The notes beneath the pieces were generated by a model, which was given only the letters and a program-made list of their open reading frames with translations, searched no databases and was not told the DNA's origin. The translations under genes were made by a program, and so were the position numbers. 64,000 nt of DNA from Ascochyta rabiei (lineage: Eukaryota > Ascomycota > Dothideomycetes > Pleosporales > Didymellaceae), in assembly GCF_004011695.2 (NCBI RefSeq), contig NC_082424.1:1054001-1118000 (forward strand), in the 5' to 3' direction. Of the stretch, positions 1-12,301 are shown piece by piece. How positions within the stretch are numbered: the first letter of the stretch is position 1; every line of letters begins with the position of its first letter.

Positions 1-1
1 C

Positions 2-562
<561 letters not shown>

Positions 563-1013
563 TTCACTGCACAGGGTGAGTGATGTTGTAAAAAGCGCAT
601 TGTAGACTTTCTGTATATATTTCCAATTTCGATTCTGCTCATACCAGGAAATGACCTGAGCCGTGATACACGTGATACTGGGATCCAAATCTATGCTTGT
701 AGAACGTTGATCGCAAACACCGCATCATCACAGCAGCAACGTGAAGACGATCAGAGCTCAAGGGCAGCCTGGGCGTACATTAAAAAGGTCCCAATCACAC
801 CACACCGGCCATGCACAACATCGGATCGATTCCCGCCTCCCCCAACTTCCCGTGCATTCTAAAGGATCGAGATGTGCAGCCACTGGGGCTCTACGGAAGC
901 ATGTACGCGGTCTTAGCGTGCCGACCAACAACCGATTTTCCCCTAGCGAGAGATCACTAGGTGCACAGTGCAGGCGCACAGCGTCAACAACAGTGTAAGG
1001 TATTCTAGTCCGC
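563..1013. other. Intergenic: 3' flank of cellobiose dehydrogenase gene
   Basis: No gene is supported here. Short open frames on both strands have no recognisable family. The segment ends at the TCCGC that flanks the transposon relic. Confidence 0.5.
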
Positions 1014-2460
1014 CTTTCATGTTTCGGGATAAATGGCGGATAAGCCCGGGCCACCCACCAAAATCACAATGGCAATTCCCTCAACAACACCATAAAAACA
1101 GATTAATTGCAGCACAACTACACAGTATTTTTGGCTAAAATTTAGTTGCTCTGCCACGTACAACATCCCGGCATTCAATCAAGCGCCTAGGGTATTTTTT
1201 TATAGTCTTGTTAATCTTTTGTAGATCTAAATCCGCCCACACCTTGTAAAAACGTGCCATCCCCTCATTTTTTGAGTAACATGTTTAGCGATAAAACTTC
1301 TCCTTAAGTAGGGAGACCCAGGTCTCTATAATTAAGAGGTCTAGAGACTTAGAGCACCTAATAATATGCTCCTAGCTGTGTAAATGCATATAATTAAGGG
1401 TGCTTTTGCATGTATAAGAGGAGTCCTTGTCTATGTACAACGTCTAATCGCCACCCTAATAGAGCAACTCACTCTTAAGCGCGGGGAGGATCTTCTTAAT
1501 AAACACCCTTAACGTTATCTTGCTATTTAAGTGGTTAGTTTTATACGGCATACACTATGCAAAGTTATATCCCAGCACATAAAAGAGATAGAACTTCTTC
1601 TCCTTCTTTTAATCCTTAGTATCTTGCTTGTGATGCAGATCATACTGCACATTCTGTGGCTTATTTCTTTTATCCTTACCTCTCCTTCTTTTAATCTTTC
1701 TCTTATGCCTAGGGCCAGTTTTCTAGTGTAGCTTATCACACCAGAGTACGTCCTTCTAGTGTTTACCCCTCAGCTAAGCCTGTAGCTGTACATCACACTA
1801 CTGTACTCGCTCTGCCTAACGCTCAGGTGGGTGCTCCTCCTCCTGAGCTGCTATGTGTTTGGTAATAGGGGCGATCTTGTTAACACGGCGCTAGATAGTA
1901 ATGCGTGAGTAGGCCTTCTTATTATGCTTTGTAATAACACCTGCTTCTATCTGTATATCCTGCCAAGTCTCTACCTTCTTCTTAAAAGCACAATTGTCTA
2001 GGTAATTAATAATAGCGTGTGCGTTGGCGACTGTAAGCTTACAAGGACCGCCTTAGGAGTTAGGTTAGTCGCTGTGATAGAGAGTCTGTGGCTCTTAGGA
2101 GTAGCACACTCAGCGGGCAGTAGTCTTAGGGACTCCTAGGGCTTTCTAAATATCTCTATATAAGCAAGGTATATAGTGCACGTTGCAGAAGTAGAGTATC
2201 CCTAGTATAGCAGAGCGTTGTAGGGTGTTTAGGTGTTTCTGGTTCTGTTTGTTAGGACAGTAGATTAGCGGCGGGGTACAGTTAAAATGACGCTAAAAAC
2301 GCCTACAAACAGTAGAAGGCTTATCTAACATTGTGTACACTAAGTAGTAGAACAAAATAGAGCAAAATACGCCTGTAAACGTGGTATTGATTCAGTATGT
2401 TGATGTTGATGATGGGTGGGTGGCCCGGGCTTATCCGCCATTTATCCCGAAACATGAAAG
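1014..2460 (-). mobile_element. Decayed Tc1/mariner-like DNA transposon with 46-bp terminal inverted repeats
   Basis: Bases 1014-1059 and 2415-2460 are perfect inverted copies of each other (46 bp, beginning CTTTCATGTTTCGGG). The same 5 bases, TCCGC, lie directly outside both ends (1009-1013 and 2461-2465). The 1.45-kb length suits a one-gene element. The minus strand between the repeats reads, with several stops and shifts, as a transposase (see the separate entry). The interior is clearly more AT-rich than its flanks, as expected after RIP. Tc1/mariner elements normally duplicate TA rather than five bases, so either the flanking repeat is fortuitous or the superfamily assignment is imperfect. 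Confidence 0.75.
1110..2335 (-). pseudogene. Transposase relic, Tc1/mariner-like
   Basis: Reading the minus strand from about 2335 downward gives a broken protein. The first part (about 2220-2130) resembles the first helix-turn-helix (RSAILGILYF ... KALGVPKTTAR). Next, at about 2052-1861, comes GGPCKLTVANAHAIINYL followed by a second helical segment, the pattern of the paired-type DNA-binding region of Tc1/mariner transposases. Further down are the remains of the DDE region and, near 1180-1150, a tail reading RDVVRGRATKF. Stops are mostly TAG/TAA. No intact frame longer than 70 codons survives, so it is not functional. The assignment rests on pattern recognition, not on a search. Confidence 0.55.
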
Positions 2461-2465
2461 TCCGC

Positions 2466-3064
2466 TCAGGCACGCTCCTAGTGTCGCGCGCGGCAGAATC
2501 TTCCTTGGCGAATCAGCGCGCCAGGGACGGTTCCGTTGACGGGAACGTCCTGTAAGGAAGCAGTGTGCGCGCGCTTCGGTCGGGTAGGGAGGGCAGTGGA
2601 AGAGCGGTTGTGACGCTAGTGGCGCTGCTTGGGTGGTGATTGGAAGCTCGTTGCGAGCTTTTGCAGAGCGCAGGTGGCGGTCTCGGAAAAGAGAAAGGAG
2701 ACTTTGGGGGCCCAAGGCTGTAATCAGCAATTACCAGGAGTTCTAGATGAACTGTATAAAGTACGCGGAGAAATAAGGTTGCCACTACAACTCGAGAGTG
2801 TGCTCGTCAAAACTTTATCTTAGCACTTTTGTCTTTGACTACTGTTACCATCGCGGGGTATATCTCCATCACTTCCAAGTGTTCGAGTCATCATGCGTGT
2901 TTTTAAGGCCTTGTGCTCATCGTGTGCACGGTGCCTGGCCTTGTTTTTCCGTCTGGACCATGCCTAGACGACAAGCTAATACGCTTCCTTTGCCATCGTT
3001 CATGGATTCCGATCCTCCCGGTATATCGGGACGCGCCGAGAGGGCACGACATCTCGATCTGATT
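2466..3064. other. Intergenic, no gene seen
   Basis: Open frames up to about 116 codons occur on both strands, but none has a recognisable domain or a convincing start. The stretch separates the transposon relic from the 3' end of the transcription factor gene. Confidence 0.4.
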
Positions 3065-5050
3065 CTAAAATTCCTCCACTCGTATGCGGACATACGAGTC
3101 TGCGTTGCTTACGTAGCCTCTAAAGGAAGGCCCGAGCGACCAATTTGATAGGTCGCGCAGGGATGTCTGTAGGGTTGTCAAGGTCAGCGGTTTTTCGATA
3201 TCCGATCGGATCGCGATGAGTTTATACAGATCTCATGTATACTCACCTTTGCAGAATCACAAAGGTCCACAAATCCAGTTTCATCGACTTTTCCAAGCGC
3301 CTCTTGCGCGGGAAAGGACCAGTCACAGCGTAGAGTGTCGCTCATGTCCAATAGCCATTCCATGCGTTCCTGCATGGCTGGTATCTGGACAGCGAGCTCG
3401 CGGAAGGCAGGCCACGGGACATAGTCGAGCATGTTGATATGCGGCATGAATAGTTGGTTCGGTCTGGATCGTCGATAATGAGTGAAACGTAACAAGATTG
3501 GGCCACAGGTGTCTTACGTCGGGCGTAACCACTCTGGCATCAGCTCGTACGTCTCGGGCGATGGAGAGATCATCCAACGCATCAGATACCAGAAGAGGTA
3601 CATGTATGCAAAGCAAGTAAAGTCGTTCCCTGTTTCATCATTAGACGATACATGCTTTGCTAGTCGTGGTGTAAGGAACATACCCTTCAGCATCACGCTG
3701 TGAACCATTCCAGCCGTCCATCTTGATAGTATTCCCGACCTGTTGAACTCACTCTCATCAAAGAGAGCCGCGATGTTCGGATGTTTTTCGATGACAGTGT
3801 CCACAGGAGTACCGGACTCCAGCAGAACAGTGGCTTCCTGGAGTATGGCCGGGAAAGCATATTTCACGGACCCAGGATCCGGTCTGGTGCTTACAGTCAT
3901 CATTGCCCAGGTGGGCAAGAACAGGTTTTGCACTGTTGTCTCTTGGACATCGACAGGAAGGTTGTTCGCTCGGACGCTGCTGGAGAATGGGAGGTTGCCA
4001 AACATGTTATGTATGTCTAGATTGGGGTGCACCCTGATTGTTTTGACAATGGGCTGTCGACTTCGGAGATGGGTAACGTGGATCGATCGTACAGTTTCAG
4101 ACTTGTCTGGTGACGGTAGTCGACTCGCAGTGAGGTCCATAGGTGATCCACCTTGTCCTGATCCACCCCCAATCCACAATTTTGGGTCGATGATTTGGTC
4201 GAAGTCAGTATCAAAGTCGCCCTCATCCTCGCTCTCACTGATAGCGAGGAGGTAGTCGTGTCGGTCGAACAACAGCGACAGGAATCCATGGTCTTCAACC
4301 GCATCACGGCCCGGAGCTGCAGGCAGCTTCGCTTTGCCAGTTGATCGAAGAGATGTGGTAGCTGAACCTGGGGTTGTCCAAGTTGTCCTATGTCCTATGG
4401 ACGAGGCATGAGATGCGCTGGAGTCATGTCGTAGAGGTGAACGTCCGGCAGTCTCGTTCAATGTGTATGTCGATTCTTGAATCGCCACACTGCCGGACTC
4501 CTGAGCTTGTAAGCTAAAAGGTCGCGTCATCAGAATACAACACGCAAGACAGATAGAAAGTCGGCCTCTCCGTACCTTGACGGGTTACTCACAGGCATCG
4601 AAGAAGCGCTCGTCGGAAGGGAATTGGCTACATCATCCACACGCTCTCCCAGTCTGAGTCGCGCAAGTAAAGTGGAAGCTTGGAGATCGCTCCCCGATCG
4701 TAGGGCGTTGATGACACGCTCCATTTGCTCGACTTTGCTGGACATGGTGTCCCTCTTCAGTAACTTCATACGCTCAGCTCGAGACACACCCTCTGCCACA
4801 TCATATTGACAGGCGAAATCATTGTCTCTACAGCGCGTACACCTCGGTCTCGAGCCATCACACTGCAGAAGGGTGAGTTTAGATACCATCGTTTGAGATT
4901 CTTTGAACTTACTTTGGCTTTGCCACTTCTACATTGCACGCATGCGACCGCAACCGCTTGTCGCCTTTTCCTGCCCCCTGGTGCTGAACGTTGCTCACCG
5001 GGTTCGTCTGAAGCAGGTGCAATAGCTTTCCATCGTTCTGGAGGGTCCAT
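3065..5050 (-). CDS. Zn2Cys6 transcription factor with C-terminal DUF3425 domain
   Basis: Five exons are supported by splice sites and frame: 5050-4913, 4862-4593, 4500-3518, 3463-3247 and 3166-3065, giving 569 residues. The zinc cluster is built across intron 1 (CVQCRSGKAK | CDGSRPRCTRC) with all six Cys in the standard spacing, so intron 1 sits where many fungal zinc-cluster genes carry one. A basic stretch (GGRKRRQ) precedes it and a short coiled region (MKLLKRDTMSSKVEQMERV) follows. The C-terminal about 230 residues match the DUF3425 pattern: FLPTWAMMTV, a helical block, then YELMPEWLRPTPNQLF, a Trp-rich LDYVPWPAFREL, and an end of NWSLGPSFRGYVSNADSYVRIR. It should be a nuclear DNA-binding regulator. 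The target genes are unknown and no metabolic cluster is visible beside it. The ATG at 5050 is the first in frame; the frame is open upstream without ATG. Confidence 0.85.
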
Positions 5051-7685
5051 CGAATTCTCTGCGTGCTTGAAAGGCAAATATCCCCGCTTTAGTGGATCGG
5101 CAAGGTAGTCGTCATGGGTTTGAATAAGCTGCGCGGCTTGAGTTTAGGTTTCGGTTGTTAGTCAGTGCAAGGTTGGCCCCATAGCTTTCGTACTCAAGGG
5201 AATCAACAATACAATCAGAATCGTAATTATACGACGGTAGATCGATGGGATTGCGAGATGCGCCCGTCGATATGTAGGTAAGAGCGCCGGAAGGCTCCCA
5301 GAAGCCGAGTTTTACGAGAACGCAATCTACAAATGCTCGAACCGGCTTGAATCGGCTCGTTCCTGCGTCAAGCAGAAGAAGTCTTGTACCTGTGTCAAGA
5401 CAGCCATCCTCACGCAAGCAAGCAACAGTGGCCATGGCGCGGTACGGTAGCTGCCGAGATGTGAAACCGATGTCTTGCGTCCAGCTTTCTGAGATTGTGG
5501 GGTGGCACCCAATGCGTGGACAACTGGAAGCGTGGCTTTGGCCGATCGATCGGGGCCCTATCTGGGGCCCTATTCTAGTCTCTCGGCACTCGGTCCTTGG
5601 GCCTCCCCTTCTCTTGAACCACCTCCAAACAGCTGTCGTAGCTTCTTCCATCAGCTTTCCTAGGACTGGCGATGCCCGAACAGTAAGGAATGACGCTGCA
5701 CAACAAACGTGATGCTTAACGGCATCATGTCGTTACCGAGTGACAAAAGCTGGCCATGGCGTCGATCAAAGGCAGCGATAGGAAGCTGGACAGAAGACGG
5801 TATTGTACCACACTGACTCTTGACATCACACTCCATCTAGAAGCGCTCGACCCAGACTTGTGCGGCAAGGCTCCAGGTCAGCTCGAATGGTCAGCTCGAA
5901 TGGTCAGCTCGAACGGTCAGCTCGCGTCTGTGTTTCATCGCTGTCCCTGTATTGTACATGACATGCGCCGGGATCAGGAGATGATTTCAAAGGCACGATC
6001 ATCAACACCCCCCTGGGCCCACCAGCACAACCGTCGATAACACAAGATCAGAACGGGCTTCGACTAGAAATCGAGAGCGGGCAGCTGAACAGCTGGACAG
6101 CTGGACCGTGTCAGTTGTGTCGTTGTCTCTGCAGGATCGATGTGGGCAAGATACGACGAGAGCCAAAGGTATAGAACTTCCTGCTGGGAAGGAACCACAC
6201 AACTCTCACCTAGACCGATGCGAAAACGATTGGCATCTTCCTTGCTCTATCGGTGCGTTCCAGGGCGATGCAGTCTATTTCCGGATCGACTGGAAGGCTT
6301 CTCGCTGCCACAGTGTTGACAATCTTTGCAACGATTTTCGCAATATCAGTGGCCAGAGCTTTGCACAGAGCTGCAAGAAGAGGTAGGTACAACAGCACCT
6401 CTCCTCACCTAGTCCCGTACTGACATTCAGGTCAAGGAACGATTCACCAAGAAGCGCAGTCTAGCACACCAGGCGGTTGCTCGTGTCAACAGCACGTACC
6501 ATTCCGATCCGACAGCACACTCAACATGGATGGCGTTCCAGACACGAGTGGTCCGCCGTTGGCGGACGTGGAAGAGACAACGTCCAGCCGAGAGAGGAGT
6601 TGTCGTTGAGAACTATGATTGGAGCTTAGTTTGTTGAGCAGCCTTGGCCGCAGGAAACGACTGAAAATCGCTGTACTCTGGATTCGGCCGAGGTGTGCGC
6701 GAGTATCGGCCTTGGTTTGCTGTCGATGGAAGGACAAGATCTGCGCAAGATCTGCTCGGGTGCAAAACGAGTACCGTGGGACAACAAAACCTGTTCGATC
6801 CGCGAGCGTCCCCTATCCACTCCAGGAGCATCAATACAGAAGCCTGGCAGTACTCCTCGACCATGTCTTTTCCCTGTATTAATGCACCGCGGAGAAGGAA
6901 CTTATGTGCAGGCTCTCGCACCACTCGGACAAAGTAGCTCAGCCTCGTCCACTCCCAGATCCTCGAGCCGATCATGGCAGCGATCTGGCTGCTTCAGAGT
7001 CGTTACACACGACGCGCAATACCATGGTAGTCAGAGACCTCCCAGCGTGAAGCAAATAGTGTCTAAGACTTCGATTGCTCGTAGAAAGCGACAAGATGAG
7101 TGGGTGAACAGTTTGGAGGACCCTCTCGTTCCTCAATTTAAAGCTGGCAGAAGCCCGAACCGCCGTTGTGCACTTGGTAGGTCATGCACGATTTGCGCAA
7201 TAAGTCTTGGCACTCCGCGGACCTGGTGTGCCATCAAAACTAGGCAGGCTGTCAGTTGTGCAGGCAGCAGAGAAAAGCAGCAGAGTGTGACCGCGTATAG
7301 GAAGGCAACAAAGGAGCACCTGACGATCGTAGTCCAGGGCGTTTCCGTGAGTGTACCTGGAACACGTGCAGCAAAGTAGACTCGACTGCTCCCCCAGCAC
7401 TACGCCTGTAGGCGGCTGGAGGCCAACGTGAGGCTGTGGAACACGAACACCTGTACACTGCCATCGTGTGTCACTACCGGTCGGTGTGTTCATGAGATGC
7501 GATACCACAATGGAACAACGACTTCGCTGGGCCAGCTCGCCTTCACCTGGGAAACACACGTCATCATCAAATCAAAACAAACAAAACAACCCAAAACAAA
7601 ACAAAACAAAGTCTTGCTCACTCTCACCAGAGTACGCATCTGAAGCATTCGCTTTGCACAACTAAACAACGCACGCCCAGGAACA
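5051..7685. other. Long intergenic stretch (2.6 kb) with only weak ORFs
   Basis: No gene is supported. A minus-strand ATG frame at 5651-5112 (179 codons) and another at 6975-6613 (120 codons, natural-looking composition with MIGSRIWEWTRLSYF at its start) are the best candidates, but neither shows a known domain or clear introns. The plus-strand frame at 6693-7379 overlaps the second one and looks like noise. Bases 7570-7612 are a CAAAA-rich run that probably lies in the 5' leader of the next gene. Confidence 0.4.
5873..5925 (+). repeat. Short tandem repeat, 13-bp unit, about four copies
   Basis: The unit GGTCAGCTCGAAT is repeated about four times with one changed base. It is intergenic and no function is apparent. 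Confidence 0.8.
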
Positions 7686-8332
7686 ATGGCACCGACTCAG
7701 ATAACGAAGGACATGTAAGATCTCGCTGTGAAGTTTGAACCTACCCACTCTACTGAAACAGTCACAGAACACTGCAGAACCAGATCGACTCACCTTTCCT
7801 ACGTCTGCCAGGCGAGGTTCGTAATCGCATCTACGGCCTTGTTCTCGGCGGCAGACAAATCCAAGTCCTGTACCCTCGCCTCTACAGTGCCGAGAGGGAT
7901 GGTGGCCAGAACGATGGGTTCGCTTCCCTCGAGCCTGGCACAGTCCGCAAGCTGCTCCACATGACAGAAGCATGTCGACAGATACACGCCGAGACAGATC
8001 TCCTTGTCTTCCAGACCAACGACTTCCGCATTGCTTCCAACCACAGCTTCGAGACGTTCCTCGACGCCCTCTCGCAGCGGCAAGCCGAGGCTGTCAGGTC
8101 CCTCGTCTGGCCGAAGTGCTGCCAGCTAGTGGCGGATGGCCATCTATCCAAGTGTACCGGCCTGCAGCGACTCATTGTCTCGAAAGCTGGGCACAGCGGC
8201 GGAGACTTCTACACCCCAGCCGATAATGCGACCGTGAAAGTGCACCTGTATTACCAGGAGATGCGTCAAGCTGCGCAAGACAGAATCGATGCGTGGGAGG
8301 CTAAGGGTGTTGAGATCGAGTACTGCGAATAG
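7686..8332 (+). CDS. Small F-box-like / DUF7730-type fungal protein
   Basis: Two exons, 7686-7714 and 7768-8332, are joined across a 53-bp intron (GTAAGA...CACAG) that keeps frame and gives 197 residues. The N-terminal half has the signature common to many small Dothideomycete proteins: SPFLRLPGEVRNRIYGLVLGG, then LLHMTEACRQIHAE and a segment about FETFLDAL. LRLPGEVRNRIY is an F-box-like helix, so a role as an adaptor for ubiquitin ligase is conceivable, but the family is poorly characterised and no partner is evident. It converges on the RTA1 gene, with an A-rich 3' region (8600-8645) between them. The intron choice is inferred: the nearer acceptor at 7777 would shift the frame. Confidence 0.7.
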
Positions 8333-8667
8333 GGTTGGGTGCGAGGGTCGGTGTGTCGGGCCTCGATGCGAATCTCCCTGGTCTCGATTGGGGACACACC
8401 ACTCTTTAGCTTGCTAGCTCACTGAGTATAGGATACGGCTCTGACTTGGTTTCAAACTTCGATGGGATCATCTCTCGCGTACGAGGGGAGAAAGGAGTCA
8501 AGAACAGTCGTCGTCGATATCGACCAAGGCTCCGCATGGTATGGGTCTAATAAAACGTGTCCCGTTGTGATCCGCTAGTCTACACTACACACGCAACAAA
8601 TGGAAAAAAAAAAATTAATAAAAAAAATGAATTAAAAAAAAACTGAAGGCACACTGCTTGACGCAGA
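8333..8667. other. Convergent 3' intergenic region with A-rich tract
   Basis: This holds the 3' ends of two convergent genes. Bases 8598-8643 are a run of A and AAT that would supply 3'-end processing signals on the plus strand. No gene is seen. Confidence 0.5.
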
Positions 8668-9695
8668 TTACCCGCTGACCGCCGCTCCCATTTCCGAGCT
8701 CTCATCCACGCTCTTCTCACGCGCCTCCCTCGTGCTCTTGTCAGTCGTGTTAGCAAGCGCAGGAAAGCAGTAGCCAGGGTGGAAGATGGTGAGCACACCA
8801 ACGCTCAGGACAATCATCACGCCTTCCAGCACGATGAATTCCGGCTGATTACGCATCATCTCGCTCCTCCAACCGCCAGTGAGCTCCGGAATACGGTAGA
8901 CACAACGGATGAAGATACCCAAGTACGCGACGCCGACGGCGAACATGAAGCAGCGGAAGCGTTTCGAGTTGAGGAGTGCTACGCCTTCGGCTGATAACTG
9001 GTCGCGGTGACGGTGTGTGCGGAACGCGTACTCGGTGAGGAAGTAACCGAAGAAAGCAAGGATGACGACCTGGAATATGACACCAGCAATCATCAAATCG
9101 GTACCGATGTTCACCGTGGCTGAGCCTGCCTCTCCGCTAGAAGCAAGGCCGCCGCCAGTGCCCTGGAGGCACAGCGAGACCAAGTCGCCCACGATGAAGA
9201 TGTATGTGTACCAGGCAGGGCGCAGTCGTGACCAAGACTGTCCAAAGGTGATGACGAGGTGCTTGAGGGTGATGTAGATACCGGCCGAGATGAAGGCAGG
9301 ACTGATGATCAGGCAGCAAATCTGTATCATGAAGCCCGTGTCTCCAAACGGGTCGTTGTACCTGGGTGTCACACCATCAGCCACCTTCTCACATGCATCC
9401 GGAACGGAAGGAGAAGAGCGTCTTACATCATGACTCTGCCAGCATAACCCAATGTCTCACCGAGACAGCCCAGGCAGAGTGCGATCATGTACGTCCATGT
9501 CTTGTAGCGAATGCCCTGCACGACCTGGACGATGAAGCAAAGGGCGAAGAAGGCGGTGAAGAAGGCGTTTGCGCCGAGCGAGGGAAGGTAACCGTAGAGG
9601 GTGCCTTCGATAGTACACTCAATCTGGTGGCCTCTCCAGTTGACAACCTGGCCAACAGAGGTGCAACCGCTCGGGTTAGGAGGTGGGACGGTCAT
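8668..9695 (-). CDS. RTA1-like seven-transmembrane protein (lipid-translocating exporter family)
   Basis: Exons 9695-9427 and 9361-8668 (intron 65 bp, GTAAGA...CCCAG) give 320 residues. The protein opens with a Cys-containing extracellular N-terminus (NPSGCTSVGQ ... IECTIEG), then GYLPSLGANAFFTAFF. It continues through seven hydrophobic segments with typical RTA1 marks: ETLGYAGR at the end of exon 1, LQGTGGG in the middle, and FIRCVYRIPELTGGW near the sixth helix. RTA1-family proteins are fungal plasma-membrane proteins linked to resistance to 7-aminocholesterol and to sphingoid-base transport; substrate and direction here are unknown. The last 35 residues are charged and cytosolic. The length (320) is normal for the family. 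Confidence 0.88.
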
Positions 9696-12301
9696 ACAGA
9701 AGGTTCGGGTTGGAGAGGCGCGACAAGGCGTGTGAAGGTTGGCTCTGGGTCGCTACGGAGAAGGGGTAGAGAAGTAGATGGTTGGAAAAGATGTTGTATT
9801 GCTCTGTACTGAAGTGAAAGACGCTGGGAGGAGCAATGTAGATGGTGCCTTAAATCTGATGATGGATGTTTGTCGAAGCCGTCACAGCACTGCATGCCTT
9901 GCTAATTTTGACGCTGCGACGAGATAGTGGGGACTCGTACAGGCTTGCAGCCGTACCTCTACCCTCCCCCAAAAGAGTTCTAAACGCGACGTGATTCGTA
10001 TGCTCGCACTCCATCTCGGACCTCTGGGCTGGATCCCGGAGCGCATATCCCCCGACTTTTCGCATCTTGGACTCGATCAGGCCTAGCGGCCGCCGCAAAC
10101 AGACCTAACAATGGCGTCGAGACGAAATCTCTACTGGTCCGCTCGCACTCCAGCGCCATGCGTCATTTGTCTGGGTGGCGGAGCAGCGCAGGAGCAAGCG
10201 GTAGTAAGCGCAAACTGAAGAGCGGGAGGCAGTGACATATGGTATTGTCATGTCGGAGCGGAGTCTGATCGGTGTCGTTGTGCCGCCGACCAGGCTGAGG
10301 CTCAAACTCGTAGGCTCGGCTTCACCGGTTCGTCAGCTGCAAATCAATGAGACAAGCATGCACACGCTGTATACGGTACCGTGGACCAGTCACGTCCAGG
10401 TGAGATTTGCATGTTGAGCAGATTCGATCGTGGCTTTGGTGTGCTTATCTTGACGTGGCCTGAGGCTGGGGTGCACTGCCTTGGGCGCCTGAGGAGCGAG
10501 AGGTACGCTTCAATACCAAAAGGGTGCGAAATGCGCAGAGTCCTCGGCGTGATTATGGGTGATCTCATCACATCTCCCTTTCTCGCTACGACCCATTGGA
10601 GTTAGCCTAGGTGCTGCTGAGGCCCGGTGGAAGTCGTCGCAGAGGGCAGGCTGAAATGATCTGCCGACCTCCGATCCTGCTCAGCCTTACCAGGGGTTCC
10701 GTTTCCAGCTCGTATTCGTTCAGATACAAGTCGGTGGGAGGCGACTCCTTACCTGGTTCTCGGCCGTCATCTCCGATCCACAAACCCATTGTACCGTTCC
10801 CTCACACTCTTAAAGATGGCTAGATGCACTGAAACGTCCGACAGTGTTCTTGACGCAAAAGCAGCCGCCGAACCTATACTGTTAATCGATATTCCTTCTG
10901 GAGCACAATCGACCGGCCCAAGAAAACTACACGGACCCTCATCGGCGTACCTAGGCAACTGAAAACCCCCAACTCTCTCTCTAGAGAGATTCCACTAAGA
11001 CCCTCCACGGTCTCAGCGCTTTGTAGGCCGAGAGCACAATGTTCGTACAGCTCAAGCTCTTGCCTGTTTTCCTCAGACCCATACGAAGCCAGTCTCAATC
11101 TGCTTGGTAAGAGGACATGTAATCTCGAAGGTGCACCTGAGCACCAGACTTACTCAACAACCCACCAGCTCAACGTAGTTTCATACGCAAAGTAGCGACA
11201 TAGTTTGAGCCTTCTGAACTCATGTGTGCCACCGCTAACCAGGCCACGGACGGTGATTCAAGACTAGGCCTGTCGAAGCCATCTCGAGATTTGAGGAGAT
11301 GATGACGCCAGGAAGCTATGCAGTAGGAGAAAGCTCTCGTGAGCAGTTGGAACAGCGCAGGTTGTGGCGACATGCAGCAGGTCGTGTCCGTAGAGGTTCA
11401 GCAGAGCGCAGGAGGCGAGCGGTTAGTCTTCAAAGATGTAGGGGCTTACGTTTCATAATGGGCCTGGAGGCTGGCGAGCCAGAAAACAAAATAGGGACCG
11501 ATTCCAAGTCAGCACGTTCTCCAGCTGGCTGTGGCGCGACTTGAACGCGCCATCGACGAAATGTCGGCTCTCCATGAGAAGTCCGGTATTGACTTGTTAC
11601 AGAAGTCTGGTGACTATCGATTTGTTAAAGTTTGGCAGCCACAAACGGTAAATATCTGCATTTCTCGCTTCCCGGTGCCCCACCCGCACTAACGCCCTTC
11701 CTGACAGGCACATGTCCGACATCTGACAGGCACATGTCCGACATCTGCCATGCATCGGTACTTGCAACACACAGGTTTGATGCTCTGGCTCTTGCCGCTT
11801 GCTCACCACAATAGAGCTCTGTCTTCGGCAGCTCAAACCACACTCTTGAGGTGCCATGGACCCATCGACCGGGTGGGTGTATGGACGAACAATTGTACAC
11901 TACCGATCGGTCCCTCGGCTTTCGGGCGTAGATCGTAGTCAACTAAGGTACTGTTATTCCCAGCACCTTTTGCACCAACGAGACGTTGCCGGATCTGTGC
12001 GATCCCACGCCATCGTATGCAGGGTTCCATGTAGGCTCAGGTACGATGCTCTATCTGTCCTAGTTTCTCAATCTATCCTCGTGTAGAAGCACAGTTTGGC
12101 ATAGTACGACAACAAACAAGCAATAGAGATACGTGGTCCAGCACGCTTGTCAACCAAGATGCGATCATGGGAAGGGTTAGGGCTTCAAGGCGTCCGGCTT
12201 GTCGGCAGCTGTTCAGTCCTGGCTCCGATGCTCAACAGTATATTATGCTCCTCAGGTACCCTCTGTGTAGACATAGCACATCTTCGCTACTTCAAAGCAA
12301 A
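9696..12301. other. Long intergenic stretch (2.6 kb) between RTA1 and multicopper oxidase genes
   Basis: Open frames below about 125 codons on both strands lack recognisable domains. The region probably holds promoters of the two divergent flanking genes. Only a short duplication (11705-11748) stands out. Confidence 0.4.
11705..11748 (+). repeat. Tandem duplication of a 22-bp unit
   Basis: TGACAGGCACATGTCCGACATC occurs twice head to tail with no differences. It lies between genes and carries CACATG-like E-box cores, but there is nothing to show it is bound. Confidence 0.85.

Noticed and set aside
2743..2761. LDELYK reading resembling the end of green fluorescent protein
   Set aside because: Only six residues match; the sequence on either side has no relation to the protein, so vector contamination is not supported.
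5112..5651. 179-codon minus frame upstream of the zinc-cluster gene
   Set aside because: Starts with ATG but has no known motif, intron or context; left as unsupported pending transcript data.
6693..7379. 228-codon plus frame
   Set aside because: Ser/Arg-rich with no domain, no homologue recognised, and overlaps a more natural-looking minus frame; could not be supported.
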